From positions 1 through 64,000 of the forward strand of contig VRUJ01000007.1 in assembly GCA_019456165.1 (NCBI GenBank): a stretch of 64,000 nt of DNA, given 5' to 3'. The notes beneath the pieces are model-generated. The model saw only the letters and a list, made by a program, of their open reading frames with translations. It was not told the DNA's origin and ran no database searches. The stretch is from Chloroflexota bacterium. GTDB taxonomy: Bacteria; Chloroflexota; Anaerolineae; Anaerolineales; UBA11579. A program made the position numbers and the translations under genes. Of the stretch, positions 18,278 to 27,489 are shown piece by piece (the stretch's first letter is position 1; each line of letters starts with the position of its first letter).

Positions 18278-20299
18278 ATGACAATCACCCAAGAAATTCA
18301 GGATAAGTCAATAAACACGATCCGGTTCCTCGCAGTAGACGCAATCCAGCGCGCAAATTCGGGACACCCCGGGTTACCAATGGGAACTGCAGCAATCGCA
18401 TACACTATCTGGACGCAGCATTTGCGCCACAACCCTAATAATCCACAATGGTTCAACCGCGACCGGTTTATACTCTCCGGGGGCCACGGCTCGATGCTGC
18501 TGTATGCATTACTTCATCTGACAGGTTATGATTTATCTTTGGATGAATTGAAGAATTTTCGCCAGTGGGAGAGCCGCACCCCCGGCCACCCGGAATACGG
18601 ACTTACCCCGGGCGTGGAAACCACGACAGGACCACTGGGACAGGGCTTTTCCAATGGGGTTGGTATGGCGATTGCTGAAGCACATTTAGCTGCCAGATTT
18701 AATCGCCCGAAACATAATTTGGTAGACCATTACATCTATGCTATCGTAACTGATGGCGATCTTATGGAGGGTATAACTGCTGAGGCCGCTTCTCTGGCTG
18801 GGCACTTGAAACTGGGCAAGTTGGTCTACGTGTACGATGATAACCGGATTTCCATCGATGGCTCTACTGAGATAACCTTCACTGAAGACCGCGCCGCCCG
18901 GTTTAAAGCATACGGCTGGCACGTTCAATATGTTGCTGATGGCAATGATGTCGCCGCGATTGATAAGGCAATTAATCAAGCAAAGGAAGATGCGCGCCCG
19001 TCCATTATTGTGGCGCGCACCCACATCGGTTTTGGGCTGCCCACCCGTCAAGATACCCCCAAAGCACATGGTGAACCGCCAGGGGATGAAGAGCTGAACG
19101 GCGCCAAGGAAAAACTTGGCTGGCCTGTGGAACCGCGCTTTTTCATTCCCGATGAAGTTGGAGAATTCTTCAGAGAAGCCGTAGAAAAGGGCGCTCAAGC
19201 AGAGGCGGATTGGCAAGATGAATTAAAAACCTATCGTTCTGATTTCCCCAAACTGGGCTCTGAAATGGACCGCATATTAGAAAACAAACTTCCAGACGGT
19301 TGGGATGATGATCTGCCAATATTCCCACCCGATGGGAAAGGTTTGGCTACGCGGGTGGCTAACAGCCAGGTGTTGAACGCTATCGCGGCGAAATTGCCGG
19401 ATCTAGTAGGGGGCTCAGCCGATTTAAATCCATCCACGAAAACGTGGATCAATGACAGCCCCGCATTTCAAGCAGATTCTCCTGAAGGACGCAACATTCA
19501 CTTCGGAGTGCGGGAACACGCTATGGGAGCGCTGGTAAACGGCATGAGCTTGTATCCCGGGATCATCCCATATGGGGCGACTTTCCTGGTCTTCTCAGAT
19601 TACATGCGTCCTGCTCTGCGTCTTTCGGCTTTGTCGCATTTCCAAAGTATTTGGGTTTACACCCATGATAGCATTGGGGTGGGCGAGGACGGCCCCACAC
19701 ACCAACCGGTGGAACATTTTGCAGCCTTACGCTCCATTCCCGGTTTGACGGTAATTCGGCCGGGTGACGCGAATGAAGTGACGGAAGCCTGGAAAGTTGC
19801 CGTGAGTAATCTTGAAGGACCTACAACGTTATTATTTACCCGTCAGGCTTTACCCACCCTCGACCGGGAGAAATTCGCACCCGCAAGCGGTCTGCAGCGG
19901 GGTGCATACGTGTTAGCAGATCTGGGCGAGGCAGACCCACAAATTATATTAATGGCCTCAGGATCGGAGGTATCTTTGATCGTGGAAGCCGGGGAAAAGC
20001 TGAACGAGCAAGGTATAAATGTACGCATAGTCTCTTTCCCGAGTTGGGAGTTGTTCAGTTCCCAGGATGAGGCTTACCAAGAATCGGTTTTTCCATCTGG
20101 TTTGACCACGCGCCTGGCAGTCGAGGCCGGGGTTTCTCAGGGTTGGGAACGCTGGATAGGGCAGCAGGGGGGTATGATCTCAATAGAGCGTTATGGGGCA
20201 TCTGCGCCTGCTGGAGTGATATTCGAAAATCTTGGTTTCACTGTTGATAATGTCCTGGCGCGGGCAAAAGAATTGCTAGAGAAAAACAAAGATGTCTGA
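18278..20299 (+). CDS. tkt: Transketolase
   Basis: A 673-residue thiamine diphosphate enzyme that moves two-carbon units in the non-oxidative pentose phosphate pathway. The ThDP domain shows [17 protein letters not shown] and GDGDLMEG-like [10 protein letters not shown]; the second domain has [18 protein letters not shown]; the C-terminal domain is complete. The length matches the family. ATG 18278 follows GGAG. Its last 8 bases overlap the start of the DNA methyltransferase gene, so translation is likely coupled. Confidence 0.97.
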   Translation: MTITQEIQDKSINTIRFLAVDAIQRANSGHPGLPMGTAAIAYTIWTQHLRHNPNNPQWFNRDRFILSGGHGSMLLYALLHLTGYDLSLDELKNFRQWESRTPGHPEYGLTPGVETTTGPLGQGFSNGVGMAIAEAHLAARFNRPKHNLVDHYIYAIVTDGDLMEGITAEAASLAGHLKLGKLVYVYDDNRISIDGSTEITFTEDRAARFKAYGWHVQYVADGNDVAAIDKAINQAKEDARPSIIVARTHIGFGLPTRQDTPKAHGEPPGDEELNGAKEKLGWPVEPRFFIPDEVGEFFREAVEKGAQAEADWQDELKTYRSDFPKLGSEMDRILENKLPDGWDDDLPIFPPDGKGLATRVANSQVLNAIAAKLPDLVGGSADLNPSTKTWINDSPAFQADSPEGRNIHFGVREHAMGALVNGMSLYPGIIPYGATFLVFSDYMRPALRLSALSHFQSIWVYTHDSIGVGEDGPTHQPVEHFAALRSIPGLTVIRPGDANEVTEAWKVAVSNLEGPTTLLFTRQALPTLDREKFAPASGLQRGAYVLADLGEADPQIILMASGSEVSLIVEAGEKLNEQGINVRIVSFPSWELFSSQDEAYQESVFPSGLTTRLAVEAGVSQGWERWIGQQGGMISIERYGASAPAGVIFENLGFTVDNVLARAKELLEKNKDV

Positions 20300-21170
20300 A
20301 ATGGATATGGATTTTTCCGCCAGGATAATCTACGGCGATAATCTCCCGGTATTGCGGAGTATCCCGGATGAATCAGTTAATTTAATTTACATTGACCCGC
20401 CTTTCAACACTGGAAAGGTACAATCTCGTACACAGCTTAAAACCCAGCGAAGCAAAGATGGAGACCGCATAGGTTTTAAAGGCCAGCGCTATTCTTCAGA
20501 AGTGGTTGGGACAAAAGCTTTCGGTGACAATTTTGATGATTATTTAGCATTCCTAGAACCACGTTTGGTTGAAGCCAGCCGCATATTAGATCCAAATGGA
20601 ACTTTATACTTTCACATAGATTATCGAGAAGTGCATTATTGTAAGATTTTATTGGATCAGATTATTGGGCGCGAAAATTTCCTAAACGAAATCATTTGGG
20701 CTTATGACTACGGTGGACGCTCAAAACGGCGTTGGCCAGCAAAGCATGACAATATTTTAGTTTACGTAAAAGACATCAATAATTACACCTTCAACCAGGA
20801 TGCTGTTGACCGCATTCCTTATATGGCACCCGGCTTGGTTGGAAAAGAGAAAGCTGCACGCGGCAAATCCCCGACCGATACCTGGTGGCATACAATTGTT
20901 AGCCCCACAGGAAAAGAAAAAACTGGATACCCAACTCAAAAACCTTTAGGGATATTGCGCCGCATTATACAGGCCTCTTCTAATCCAGGTGATATGGTCG
21001 TGGATTTTTTTGCTGGAAGCGGCACAACTGGAGTTGCCGCTATGGAATTGGACCGGCGTTTTTTATTGATCGACAATAACTCTGAAGCTATTAAAGTAAT
21101 GGAATCGCGTTTTGGGAGCCAAGAAGTTGAATTACAAACCATCGAGGAGTTATTAAAGGAAATTAAATGA
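20292..21170 (+). CDS. Beta-class N6-adenine/N4-cytosine DNA methyltransferase, solitary
   Basis: A 292-residue site-specific DNA methyltransferase. The catalytic motif IV comes first (YIDPPFNTG, residues 33-41) and the AdoMet-binding motif last ([10 protein letters not shown], about residue 238), the beta-class order. TGYPTQKP, typical just before it, is also present. The middle part ([13 protein letters not shown] to DTWWHTIV) probably holds the target-recognition region. No restriction endonuclease is adjacent, so it is probably an orphan methyltransferase or a relic of a system. It overlaps tkt by 8 bases and tal by 4, so it is embedded in a sugar-metabolism operon. Recognition site unknown. 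Confidence 0.88.
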   Translation: MSEMDMDFSARIIYGDNLPVLRSIPDESVNLIYIDPPFNTGKVQSRTQLKTQRSKDGDRIGFKGQRYSSEVVGTKAFGDNFDDYLAFLEPRLVEASRILDPNGTLYFHIDYREVHYCKILLDQIIGRENFLNEIIWAYDYGGRSKRRWPAKHDNILVYVKDINNYTFNQDAVDRIPYMAPGLVGKEKAARGKSPTDTWWHTIVSPTGKEKTGYPTQKPLGILRRIIQASSNPGDMVVDFFAGSGTTGVAAMELDRRFLLIDNNSEAIKVMESRFGSQEVELQTIEELLKEIK

Positions 21171-22291
21171 CACATTCATCAAAAGCAGTACGCCAAATTG
21201 GCCAATCTTTATGGTACGACAACATCCAACGCCGCCTACTTGAAGATGGCAGCATGGCCGCTATGGTAGAAGAAGGCATAATTTGCGGAGTAACTTCCAA
21301 TCCAAGTATTTTTAATAATGCTATCGGGAAATCACATGATTATGATGAGGCATTAATCCCGCTAGCAAAAGCAGGCAAGACGGCCTTCGAAATATATGAA
21401 AGTCTGGCAATAGCAGACATCCAAGCTGCGGCTGATCTTTTCAAAGGGTTGTATGAAAGCTCAGAAGGCGGCGATGGTTACGTCAGCCTGGAGGTTAATC
21501 CAAACCTGGCGCATGATACCGAAGCAACTTACGAGGACGCCCTGCGCCTCTGGGAGCTTGTAGATCGGCCAAACTTGATGATCAAGATTCCAGCGACCAA
21601 GGAAGGTATTCCGGCAGTGGAGAGTGCTATCTACAGCGGACTAAACGTCAACATTACTCTAATTTTTTCCCAAGCTCGTTACAGCGAGGTGATGGAAGCT
21701 TACATCTCCGGCTTGGAAAACCGCCTCGCTGAAGGATTACCTCTTAATGGAATTGCATCTGTGGCATCTTTCTTTATATCCAGAATCGATAGCAAGGTAG
21801 ACAGATATCTGGACGAGGTTGTGGATGCTGCGGAGGAACACGCTGCGCTAGCTGCCAGCTTAAAGGGTAAAGTAGCGGTGGCGAATGCCAAACTAGCCTA
21901 CACACTCTTCAAAGAGGTCTTTGGTTCTGAGCGCTTTGCAGCCTTAAAAGAGGCAAGCGCTCTTCTGCAGCGGCCGCTATGGGCTTCAACCAGCACTAAG
22001 AATCCGGCCTATTCAGATGTAAAGTACGTTGAAGAACTCATTGGTCCAGATACGGTAAATACTGTGCCTCCAAAAACCCTGCTTGCATTTGAAGATCATG
22101 GAAAAGCCGAGTCGACAATCGAGGCAGATCTAGACGCGGCTCGCCAAATTCTCGCGGATTTAGAAAGGGTAGGTATTTCTCTGGAACAAGCGACCCAAGA
22201 GCTAGAGGACGAGGGCGTTGCTGCTTTCAGCCAGGCTTTCGCAGATCTATTGGAGACCGTAGAACTTCGCAGAAAAGATGTTCTTGGCTAA
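21167..22291 (+). CDS. tal: Transaldolase
   Basis: A 374-residue transaldolase of the pentose phosphate pathway that moves a three-carbon dihydroxyacetone unit. The barrel motifs GVTSNPSIFNNAI and LMIKIPATKEG (Schiff-base Lys) are clear, and LWASTSTKNPAYSD is near the end. The length matches the longer class of transaldolases found beside transketolase. Its ATG overlaps the methyltransferase stop (ATGA), so the three genes tkt, methyltransferase and tal are one translationally coupled block. Confidence 0.95.
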   Translation: MTHSSKAVRQIGQSLWYDNIQRRLLEDGSMAAMVEEGIICGVTSNPSIFNNAIGKSHDYDEALIPLAKAGKTAFEIYESLAIADIQAAADLFKGLYESSEGGDGYVSLEVNPNLAHDTEATYEDALRLWELVDRPNLMIKIPATKEGIPAVESAIYSGLNVNITLIFSQARYSEVMEAYISGLENRLAEGLPLNGIASVASFFISRIDSKVDRYLDEVVDAAEEHAALAASLKGKVAVANAKLAYTLFKEVFGSERFAALKEASALLQRPLWASTSTKNPAYSDVKYVEELIGPDTVNTVPPKTLLAFEDHGKAESTIEADLDAARQILADLERVGISLEQATQELEDEGVAAFSQAFADLLETVELRRKDVLG

Positions 22292-22373
22292 GAGAAAATT
22301 TTAAGATTACTACTGCAAGGATAAGATATAATTTGTATCCGCTAACTTAGATTATTGAATTGGAATAAATAGT

Positions 22374-23051
22374 TTGACAACCCATACCCAACCACAACTT
22401 CTGTTCGTAGAGGGCGAAACAAGTACAGGATCTATGGAATTATTTCCATCCGTGTGGAGCGCAGCTGAAAACTTATCTGCTTCGTCCTCTCATTTGCGGC
22501 ATGAAGCTATAGACCAATTAGAGGAAATGGGCGCGCCTCGATTGTCTCCTCTGATTGCTTATCTATTTGCTACACGTCTGACAGATGAAGATCTGAGTCT
22601 ACGCGCCCGCGTGGTTGAATCTTTGGGTAACGTGCTCAACCCGGATGATAAGGGTAATTCTGCCCCGGATAAAGTGCGCAGCCATTTGGTTAATCATCTT
22701 TCTCAGATTCGCCAGCGCACGGTTTATTCAATTTTGCAGGTGGCAGCAGAGCGACCTGATTTAAAATTCCTAATCACTCGATTGCTAAATATCTGCCCAT
22801 ATGCAGGCAACCATCTGGCCTCGATCCTGGCGGACCGGTCATGTGCACTCGAAGTACGCAAATTGGCAGCATTGTTTATCGGTGAAGTGGGTTTCCTGGA
22901 TGCGATTCCAACACTGAAGCGCTTGAAGAACCGCCTCGATTCTCGACAAACCGGGCAAGGAGCTATGCCTTTTGCACCTCCGTCAATGGCTAATGAGACC
23001 GAGCTGCTGCCTGAAATTAGTCAGGCGCTCGTCTTATTGAGCTCCCCATAA
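22374..23051 (+). CDS. HEAT-repeat-like hypothetical protein
   Basis: A 225-residue helical protein whose helices (HLRHEAIDQLEEMGAPRLSP, then LRARVVESLGNVL, EVRKLAALFIGEVG) are spaced like HEAT or armadillo repeats, which mediate protein-protein contacts. No enzyme motif is visible. The start is a TTG at 22374 without a strong ribosome site, so the exact N-terminus is unsure. It lies between tal and gnd in the same direction, possibly part of the same transcript. Function unknown. Confidence 0.65.
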   Translation: MTTHTQPQLLFVEGETSTGSMELFPSVWSAAENLSASSSHLRHEAIDQLEEMGAPRLSPLIAYLFATRLTDEDLSLRARVVESLGNVLNPDDKGNSAPDKVRSHLVNHLSQIRQRTVYSILQVAAERPDLKFLITRLLNICPYAGNHLASILADRSCALEVRKLAALFIGEVGFLDAIPTLKRLKNRLDSRQTGQGAMPFAPPSMANETELLPEISQALVLLSSP

Positions 23052-23178
23052 TGAATAAAATAAAATTATTACACATTTTTCACGTGGGAAATTATTCTAG
23101 GGGAAGATGATAACCTCTTTATCAACATTTTTTGGTAAGATTATGTTAAGCTAACAATTCTAAAATGCTAGAGTAAAA

Positions 23179-23203
23179 TCCCCACTAAATTTCGGGGCTT
23201 TTT
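23179..23203 (+). terminator. Terminator between the HEAT gene and gnd
   Basis: CCCC and GGGG arms around ACTAAATTTC, followed by CTTTTT. It ends the upstream transcript and lies 30 bases before the gnd start. I saw no leader peptide here, so I read it as an ordinary terminator. Confidence 0.6.
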
Positions 23204-23232
23204 CCATTAAACAATTAATCAGGAGCACAAGC

Positions 23233-24147
23233 ATGCAGATAGTGATGATTGGCTTGGGTAAGATGGGGGGGAATATGGCGCGGCGTTTGATATCCGCCGG
23301 GCATAAGGTTATCGGTTATAACAACACCCCAGAGGTTACCGAAAAGATGGCAGCGCAGGATGGCTTAGCTGCAGCATTCTCTCTGGAGGAAGCCGCTGGG
23401 ATGTTTGAAGGGCCGCGCGTTTTTTGGGTCATGGTTCCGGCAGGAGAACCTACCGAGAGCACCGTGATGGCCTTGAGCGAACTGCTTTCGAAGGATGATG
23501 TAATAATTGATGGCGGTAACTCTAATTTCAATGATTCGATGCGCCGCTCTGAATTGCTGGCCGAGAAGGGTATTCACTTCCTGGATGTAGGCGTCAGCGG
23601 AGGGGTTTGGGGGCTGAAGGAAGGTTATTCAATGATGATTGGCGGGGAGGTTGAAATTGTTGAGCAATTACGGTCAATATTCGAAAGCTTAGCTCCCGCG
23701 GCGGATAAAGGCTGGGGCCGCGTGGGGCCTAACGGTGCGGGTCACTTTGTAAAGATGGTGCACAACGGTATAGAATACGGCCTGATGCAGGCTTATGCGG
23801 AGGGCTTTGAGATAATGAAAGCGCGCCAGGATTTTGACCTAGATCTGCATGGAATATCCGAGATCTGGCAGCACGGCTCAGTAGTGCGCTCATGGTTGCT
23901 CGATCTGACGACAGATGCCCTCGCCGAAGACCAGGAACTTAGCAATATCCGCGGCTGGGTGGCCGATTCAGGGGAAGGGCGTTGGACGGTCTTTGAAGCT
24001 ATCAACCAGGATGTGCCTGCACCGGTCATTACAATGGCACTCCTTCAGCGATTTGTCAGCCGCCAGGAGGAGAGCTATGCAGCAAAGCTGTTGGCGGCAA
24101 TGCGTAACCAATTTGGCGGCCATGCGGTGCGTAAGGCAGACGAATAA
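23233..24147 (+). CDS. gnd: 6-phosphogluconate dehydrogenase, decarboxylating (short type)
   Basis: A 304-residue enzyme that oxidises and decarboxylates 6-phosphogluconate to ribulose 5-phosphate. The Rossmann motif GLGKMGGNMARRL starts at residue 7, VDVGVSGGVWGL-like LDVGVSGGVWG binds substrate, and GHFVKMVHNGIEYG carries the catalytic Lys. At about 300 residues it is the short form, often NAD-linked. Its stop codon overlaps the zwf start (TAATG). AGGAG precedes ATG 23233. Confidence 0.95.
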   Translation: MQIVMIGLGKMGGNMARRLISAGHKVIGYNNTPEVTEKMAAQDGLAAAFSLEEAAGMFEGPRVFWVMVPAGEPTESTVMALSELLSKDDVIIDGGNSNFNDSMRRSELLAEKGIHFLDVGVSGGVWGLKEGYSMMIGGEVEIVEQLRSIFESLAPAADKGWGRVGPNGAGHFVKMVHNGIEYGLMQAYAEGFEIMKARQDFDLDLHGISEIWQHGSVVRSWLLDLTTDALAEDQELSNIRGWVADSGEGRWTVFEAINQDVPAPVITMALLQRFVSRQEESYAAKLLAAMRNQFGGHAVRKADE

Positions 24148-25652
24148 TGTCAGACACTCCAATTTTGAGCGCACCAGAAAAACCTCAAATCCCCATCGGA
24201 TTTGTGATATTTGGCGTCACCGGAGACCTAACCCGTCGGAAATTGATCCCCGCTCTTTACCAGTTGGCCGTGGCAGACCAGATACCCGAAGACCTGCATA
24301 TTATCGGTTTCGCGCGCCGAGATTGGGACGATGAAACTATGCAAGCGAAAATGCGAGCCGGGGTCTTAGAATTCGCGCGCCGTAAACCGGTGGATGATGC
24401 CGTCTTAGATCGCTTATTGGGCAGTATGCGTTACGTGCGGGGTTCTTTCGATGATCCCGAAGCATTCGCCAGGCTGCACACATTATTAGATGATATCAAA
24501 GCTGAAAATCGCTTATTTTACCTGGCAACACCCCCCTCAGCTTACAGCGCTATAATCCAGAACATCGGCGCGTCGGATATGGCCAGCTGTCCAAGCGGAT
24601 GGGTGCGCGTAGTTATCGAAAAACCTTACGGCCACGACCTGGCATCCGCGCTAGAATTGGATGCAGTGGTGCATAAGGTTTTTGCAGAAGAGCAGGTATA
24701 CCGCATCGACCATTACCTGGGGAAGGAGACTGTGCAAAATATTCTCGTCTTCCGTTTCGCCAATGGCATTTTTGAACCTCTTTGGAACCGCAATTACATT
24801 GGCTGTGTGCAGATCACTGTCGCAGAAACTGTGGGGGTGGGCACACGCGCGGGATATTATGAGTCTGTGGGCGTTATGCGGGATATGTTCCAAAACCACA
24901 TCCTACAGTTACTCACCCTGACTGCCATGGAAGCGCCGGTCACTTTTAATGCCGACGCGGTGCGCGATGAAAAACTCAAAGTTTTACGGGCTTTGCCACC
25001 TCTCCAGGGCGCGAAGGCGCGTGAGAATACCCTGCGAGCCCAATACTCTGCTGGGAAGGTAGCTGGGCAGGATGCGTTGGGTTACAAGGATGAGCAGGGG
25101 GTTGCCAAAGATTCAGATACTGAAACATTCTTAGCCGCGCGCTTGGAGATTGACAGTTGGCGCTGGGCGGGAGTCCCCTTCTTCGTGCGTTCGGGCAAAC
25201 GTATGCCTCAGCGAGTGACCGAGATAGCCATCCAATTCAAGCAGGTACCGCTGCCTCTCTTCGGCTGGCGCAATCTGGCGGGGGACGCGCCCAACCAATT
25301 GATCCTCAATATCCAGCCGGAGGAGGGCATCACGCTCACCTTTGGAGCCAAGCAACCCGGCCCGGTGAACCAGATCTCGCCGGTAGAGATGCATTTCTCT
25401 TACGACGAAACATTTGGGGGCAGTCCGCCTGAGGCTTACGAGCGTCTGCTGTTGGATGCCATGAACGGCGACGCCACTTTATTCACGCGCAGCGACGAGG
25501 TTCAAGAGGCCTGGAGATTTACGACAGATATTTTGGACGCCTGGGAAGAAGAGCCGATTAAGAAATTGCCCACCTATGCAGCCGGAACCTGGGGACCAGC
25601 CTCAATGGATGAATTCTTGCAGCGCCATGACCAGCAATGGCGGAAGATATAA
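24147..25652 (+). CDS. zwf: Glucose-6-phosphate 1-dehydrogenase
   Basis: A 501-residue dehydrogenase opening the oxidative pentose phosphate pathway. FGVTGDLTRRKLIPALYQL near residue 22 binds the cofactor and RIDHYLGKE (His189) binds substrate and acts as base. The C-terminal beta-sheet domain is complete (FFVRSGKRMPQ). It overlaps gnd by one base and so is coupled to it. Together with gnd it makes NAD(P)H and ribulose 5-phosphate that the upstream tkt and tal process. Confidence 0.97.
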   Translation: MSDTPILSAPEKPQIPIGFVIFGVTGDLTRRKLIPALYQLAVADQIPEDLHIIGFARRDWDDETMQAKMRAGVLEFARRKPVDDAVLDRLLGSMRYVRGSFDDPEAFARLHTLLDDIKAENRLFYLATPPSAYSAIIQNIGASDMASCPSGWVRVVIEKPYGHDLASALELDAVVHKVFAEEQVYRIDHYLGKETVQNILVFRFANGIFEPLWNRNYIGCVQITVAETVGVGTRAGYYESVGVMRDMFQNHILQLLTLTAMEAPVTFNADAVRDEKLKVLRALPPLQGAKARENTLRAQYSAGKVAGQDALGYKDEQGVAKDSDTETFLAARLEIDSWRWAGVPFFVRSGKRMPQRVTEIAIQFKQVPLPLFGWRNLAGDAPNQLILNIQPEEGITLTFGAKQPGPVNQISPVEMHFSYDETFGGSPPEAYERLLLDAMNGDATLFTRSDEVQEAWRFTTDILDAWEEEPIKKLPTYAAGTWGPASMDEFLQRHDQQWRKI

Positions 25653-25689
25653 TGGTTATTTTTTGAAAACGTACGAATTAGTCAGTTAA

Positions 25690-26274
25690 TTACAACTTCT
25701 CCGCGCAGTTGGAGCACTTGCTGTCGCCCGGCTTAACTACGAAACCGCAGTTGGGGCAGGTGTTGGGCTGCACGTTGCCCAGAGGGGCACCGCAAGCCAG
25801 GCAGCGGCCTTCTCCGATGGGGTTGGCAACACCGCAATACTCGCAGCCTGCGCTGCGCAGGCTCTCCGAAAGTTGTGAGGAGGCACCCGCGGCGCGGGCA
25901 ATCTCTTCCACCGCATCCCAAACCTGGTCGTCTAACTGTAAGTTTTCGATATCCTCAGCTAAATCATCCAAGCGGCCAATCAGGGTGAAAGGGTTTTTCA
26001 GGGCCGAGAGGGCGGTAGATCCCAGGCTTGCAGCGATGCCCAGCCAAGCTTGTTTGCCCAATTCTACGGTCACGCCGTCTTCATTTTGCTGTAACGTAAC
26101 CCCAAGCGCGGTCTGGCCGCCGGAGGAGGGGTGCTGGCGTGTGGATATTTGCACCACAGCCCGATCGCCGACCGCCAACCTGTGGGCGACGAGGTTGCCG
26201 CGGTTGAATCGCGTGGCCAGAGCATCGGCGAGGTCTTCTGCCTTGAGGTCTCCGTGAAATATCCTAGTCTGCAT
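25690..26274 (-). CDS. Double zinc-ribbon protein
   Basis: A 194-residue protein with an unrecognised N-terminal domain (about 120 residues, including VAHRLAVGDRAVVQIS) and a C-terminal double zinc ribbon: CEYCGVANP with CLACGAPL, then CPNCGFVV with CSNC. Four CxxC pairs suggest two zinc ions. Such ribbons are common in Chloroflexota and Actinobacteria proteins of unknown role. It is convergent with zwf and divergent from the SH3 gene. No enzyme motif is visible. Confidence 0.7.
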   Translation of the reverse strand: MQTRIFHGDLKAEDLADALATRFNRGNLVAHRLAVGDRAVVQISTRQHPSSGGQTALGVTLQQNEDGVTVELGKQAWLGIAASLGSTALSALKNPFTLIGRLDDLAEDIENLQLDDQVWDAVEEIARAAGASSQLSESLRSAGCEYCGVANPIGEGRCLACGAPLGNVQPNTCPNCGFVVKPGDSKCSNCAEKL

Positions 26275-26316
26275 AATTATAGATTATAATCGCTCTCGCC
26301 GAAAACCGGAGGTGTA

Positions 26317-26943
26317 ATGCGCAAGATTGTAATACAGGCGTCTTTTTTTATTTTAATGATTCTGGTGGGATTTTTCCCTACCTCTATTGACAAGACGCGC
26401 GCGAGTGGGCTTGCTCAACAACCTACTCTGGATTTTCCGACGGTTACGGGCACACCAGAAGGACCGATTGCACGCGTTAATCAGGATCAGCCTCAGATCA
26501 ACGTACGCAGCGGTCCGGATATTGATTATCCAAAAATTGGAGTCCTGATCGCGGGGCAGGAAGTACCTGCTTTAGGTAAATCTGTGGCAGGGCTGTGGAT
26601 CCAGATAGTCTATCCTGGTGTGGAGAGCGGCGTCGCCTGGGTGTATTCACCCTTGGTTACAGTCACCAGGGTTGACGAGCTGCGTATCATCGAGCCTCCA
26701 GCTTTACCCACGCCGTTGGTCACACCCACTATTGATCCTACCCTGGCAGCCCAGTTTATTGTCGAGATTCCGGCAACCCGCTTGCCAACGTTCACACCTG
26801 GTGTCACCCTGGCTATTCCGACATACGTCAACGAATCGATCGAAGATAGTTCTAGCGTGCTTCCGCCCGCGGGATTGTTCATCACTTTGTTTGGCGTAGT
26901 GGGATTGATTGGCATGGTTGTCTCATTGCTGCGGGGCCGCTAA
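26317..26943 (+). CDS. Secreted or membrane-anchored SH3-domain protein
   Basis: A 208-residue protein with an N-terminal signal sequence (residues 1-30), one bacterial SH3 domain at about residues 48-110 (INVRSGPDIDYPKIGVLIAG, then GLWIQIVYPG and VAWVYSPL), a Pro/Thr-rich linker, and one C-terminal membrane helix (LFITLFGVVGLIGMVVSLL). The SH3 part would face the outside, perhaps binding cell-surface polymer. The gene is followed by a strong terminator. Confidence 0.8.
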   Translation: MRKIVIQASFFILMILVGFFPTSIDKTRASGLAQQPTLDFPTVTGTPEGPIARVNQDQPQINVRSGPDIDYPKIGVLIAGQEVPALGKSVAGLWIQIVYPGVESGVAWVYSPLVTVTRVDELRIIEPPALPTPLVTPTIDPTLAAQFIVEIPATRLPTFTPGVTLAIPTYVNESIEDSSSVLPPAGLFITLFGVVGLIGMVVSLLRGR

Positions 26944-26967
26944 GGACTCATTGCTCTCGTTAAATGG

Positions 26968-27001
26968 AAAGACCGGCCTATAATTAGACCGGTCTTTTTT
27001 T
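26968..27001 (+). terminator. Strong intrinsic terminator
   Basis: AAAGACCGG (26968-26976) pairs with CCGGTCTTT (26989-26997), followed by further T residues. It ends the SH3 gene. Confidence 0.9.
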
Positions 27002-27022
27002 GTATCTTATTTTTTGATTTAC

Positions 27023-27409
27023 TTAGCAGCTGGCGCCCTCGGGGGGAGCTGCACCATCGGTGCGGAAAGAATGCCCGCATCCGCAGGTAGCTGTCGCCTT
27101 GGGATTATCAATTTTGAATCCGCTGCCCATAACATCTTCAACGTAATCAATCACCGACCCGCGCATATAATCAATAGACACATCATCCATCACTAATTTG
27201 ACACCGTGCTGCTCAAAGACGAAGTCGCTCGGTCGAATCTCATTTTCGAGAGTCATACCATATTGGTTCCCGGAGCAGCCCCCTCCAGAGATGAATACCC
27301 GTAACGCGTGGTCATCTCCTAAATTGCGTTTGGTCAACATGTCTTGGACTGCCTCTGCAGCCGCGCTGGTCAATGTAATATCTTCGGTTTGAATTTGCAT
27401 AAGATCCAT
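27023..27409 (-). CDS. erpA: A-type Fe-S carrier (ErpA/IscA family)
   Basis: A 128-residue A-type carrier that passes Fe-S clusters from the scaffold to target proteins. The three conserved cysteines lie in GGGCSGNQYGM (one) and TCGCGHSF (two). The region DYVEDVMGSGFKI between them fits the family. It stands alone, away from the suf operon, and is separated from hutH by 80 bases. The gene name is by family; it could be called iscA or sufA. Confidence 0.9.
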   Translation of the reverse strand: MDLMQIQTEDITLTSAAAEAVQDMLTKRNLGDDHALRVFISGGGCSGNQYGMTLENEIRPSDFVFEQHGVKLVMDDVSIDYMRGSVIDYVEDVMGSGFKIDNPKATATCGCGHSFRTDGAAPPEGASC

Positions 27410-27489
27410 AGTTTATCCTTTCTCGGTGAAACCGGACATAATTTGTATGAATATTATCAGAAATATTCCCTAAAGTCAATTAGAAATAC

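Noticed and set aside
23110..23232. Attenuator in front of gnd
   Set aside because: The terminator 30 bases before gnd is ordinary. The only micro-ORFs upstream have three codons, and there is no codon bias or promoter-ATG spacing as in proS or pyr.
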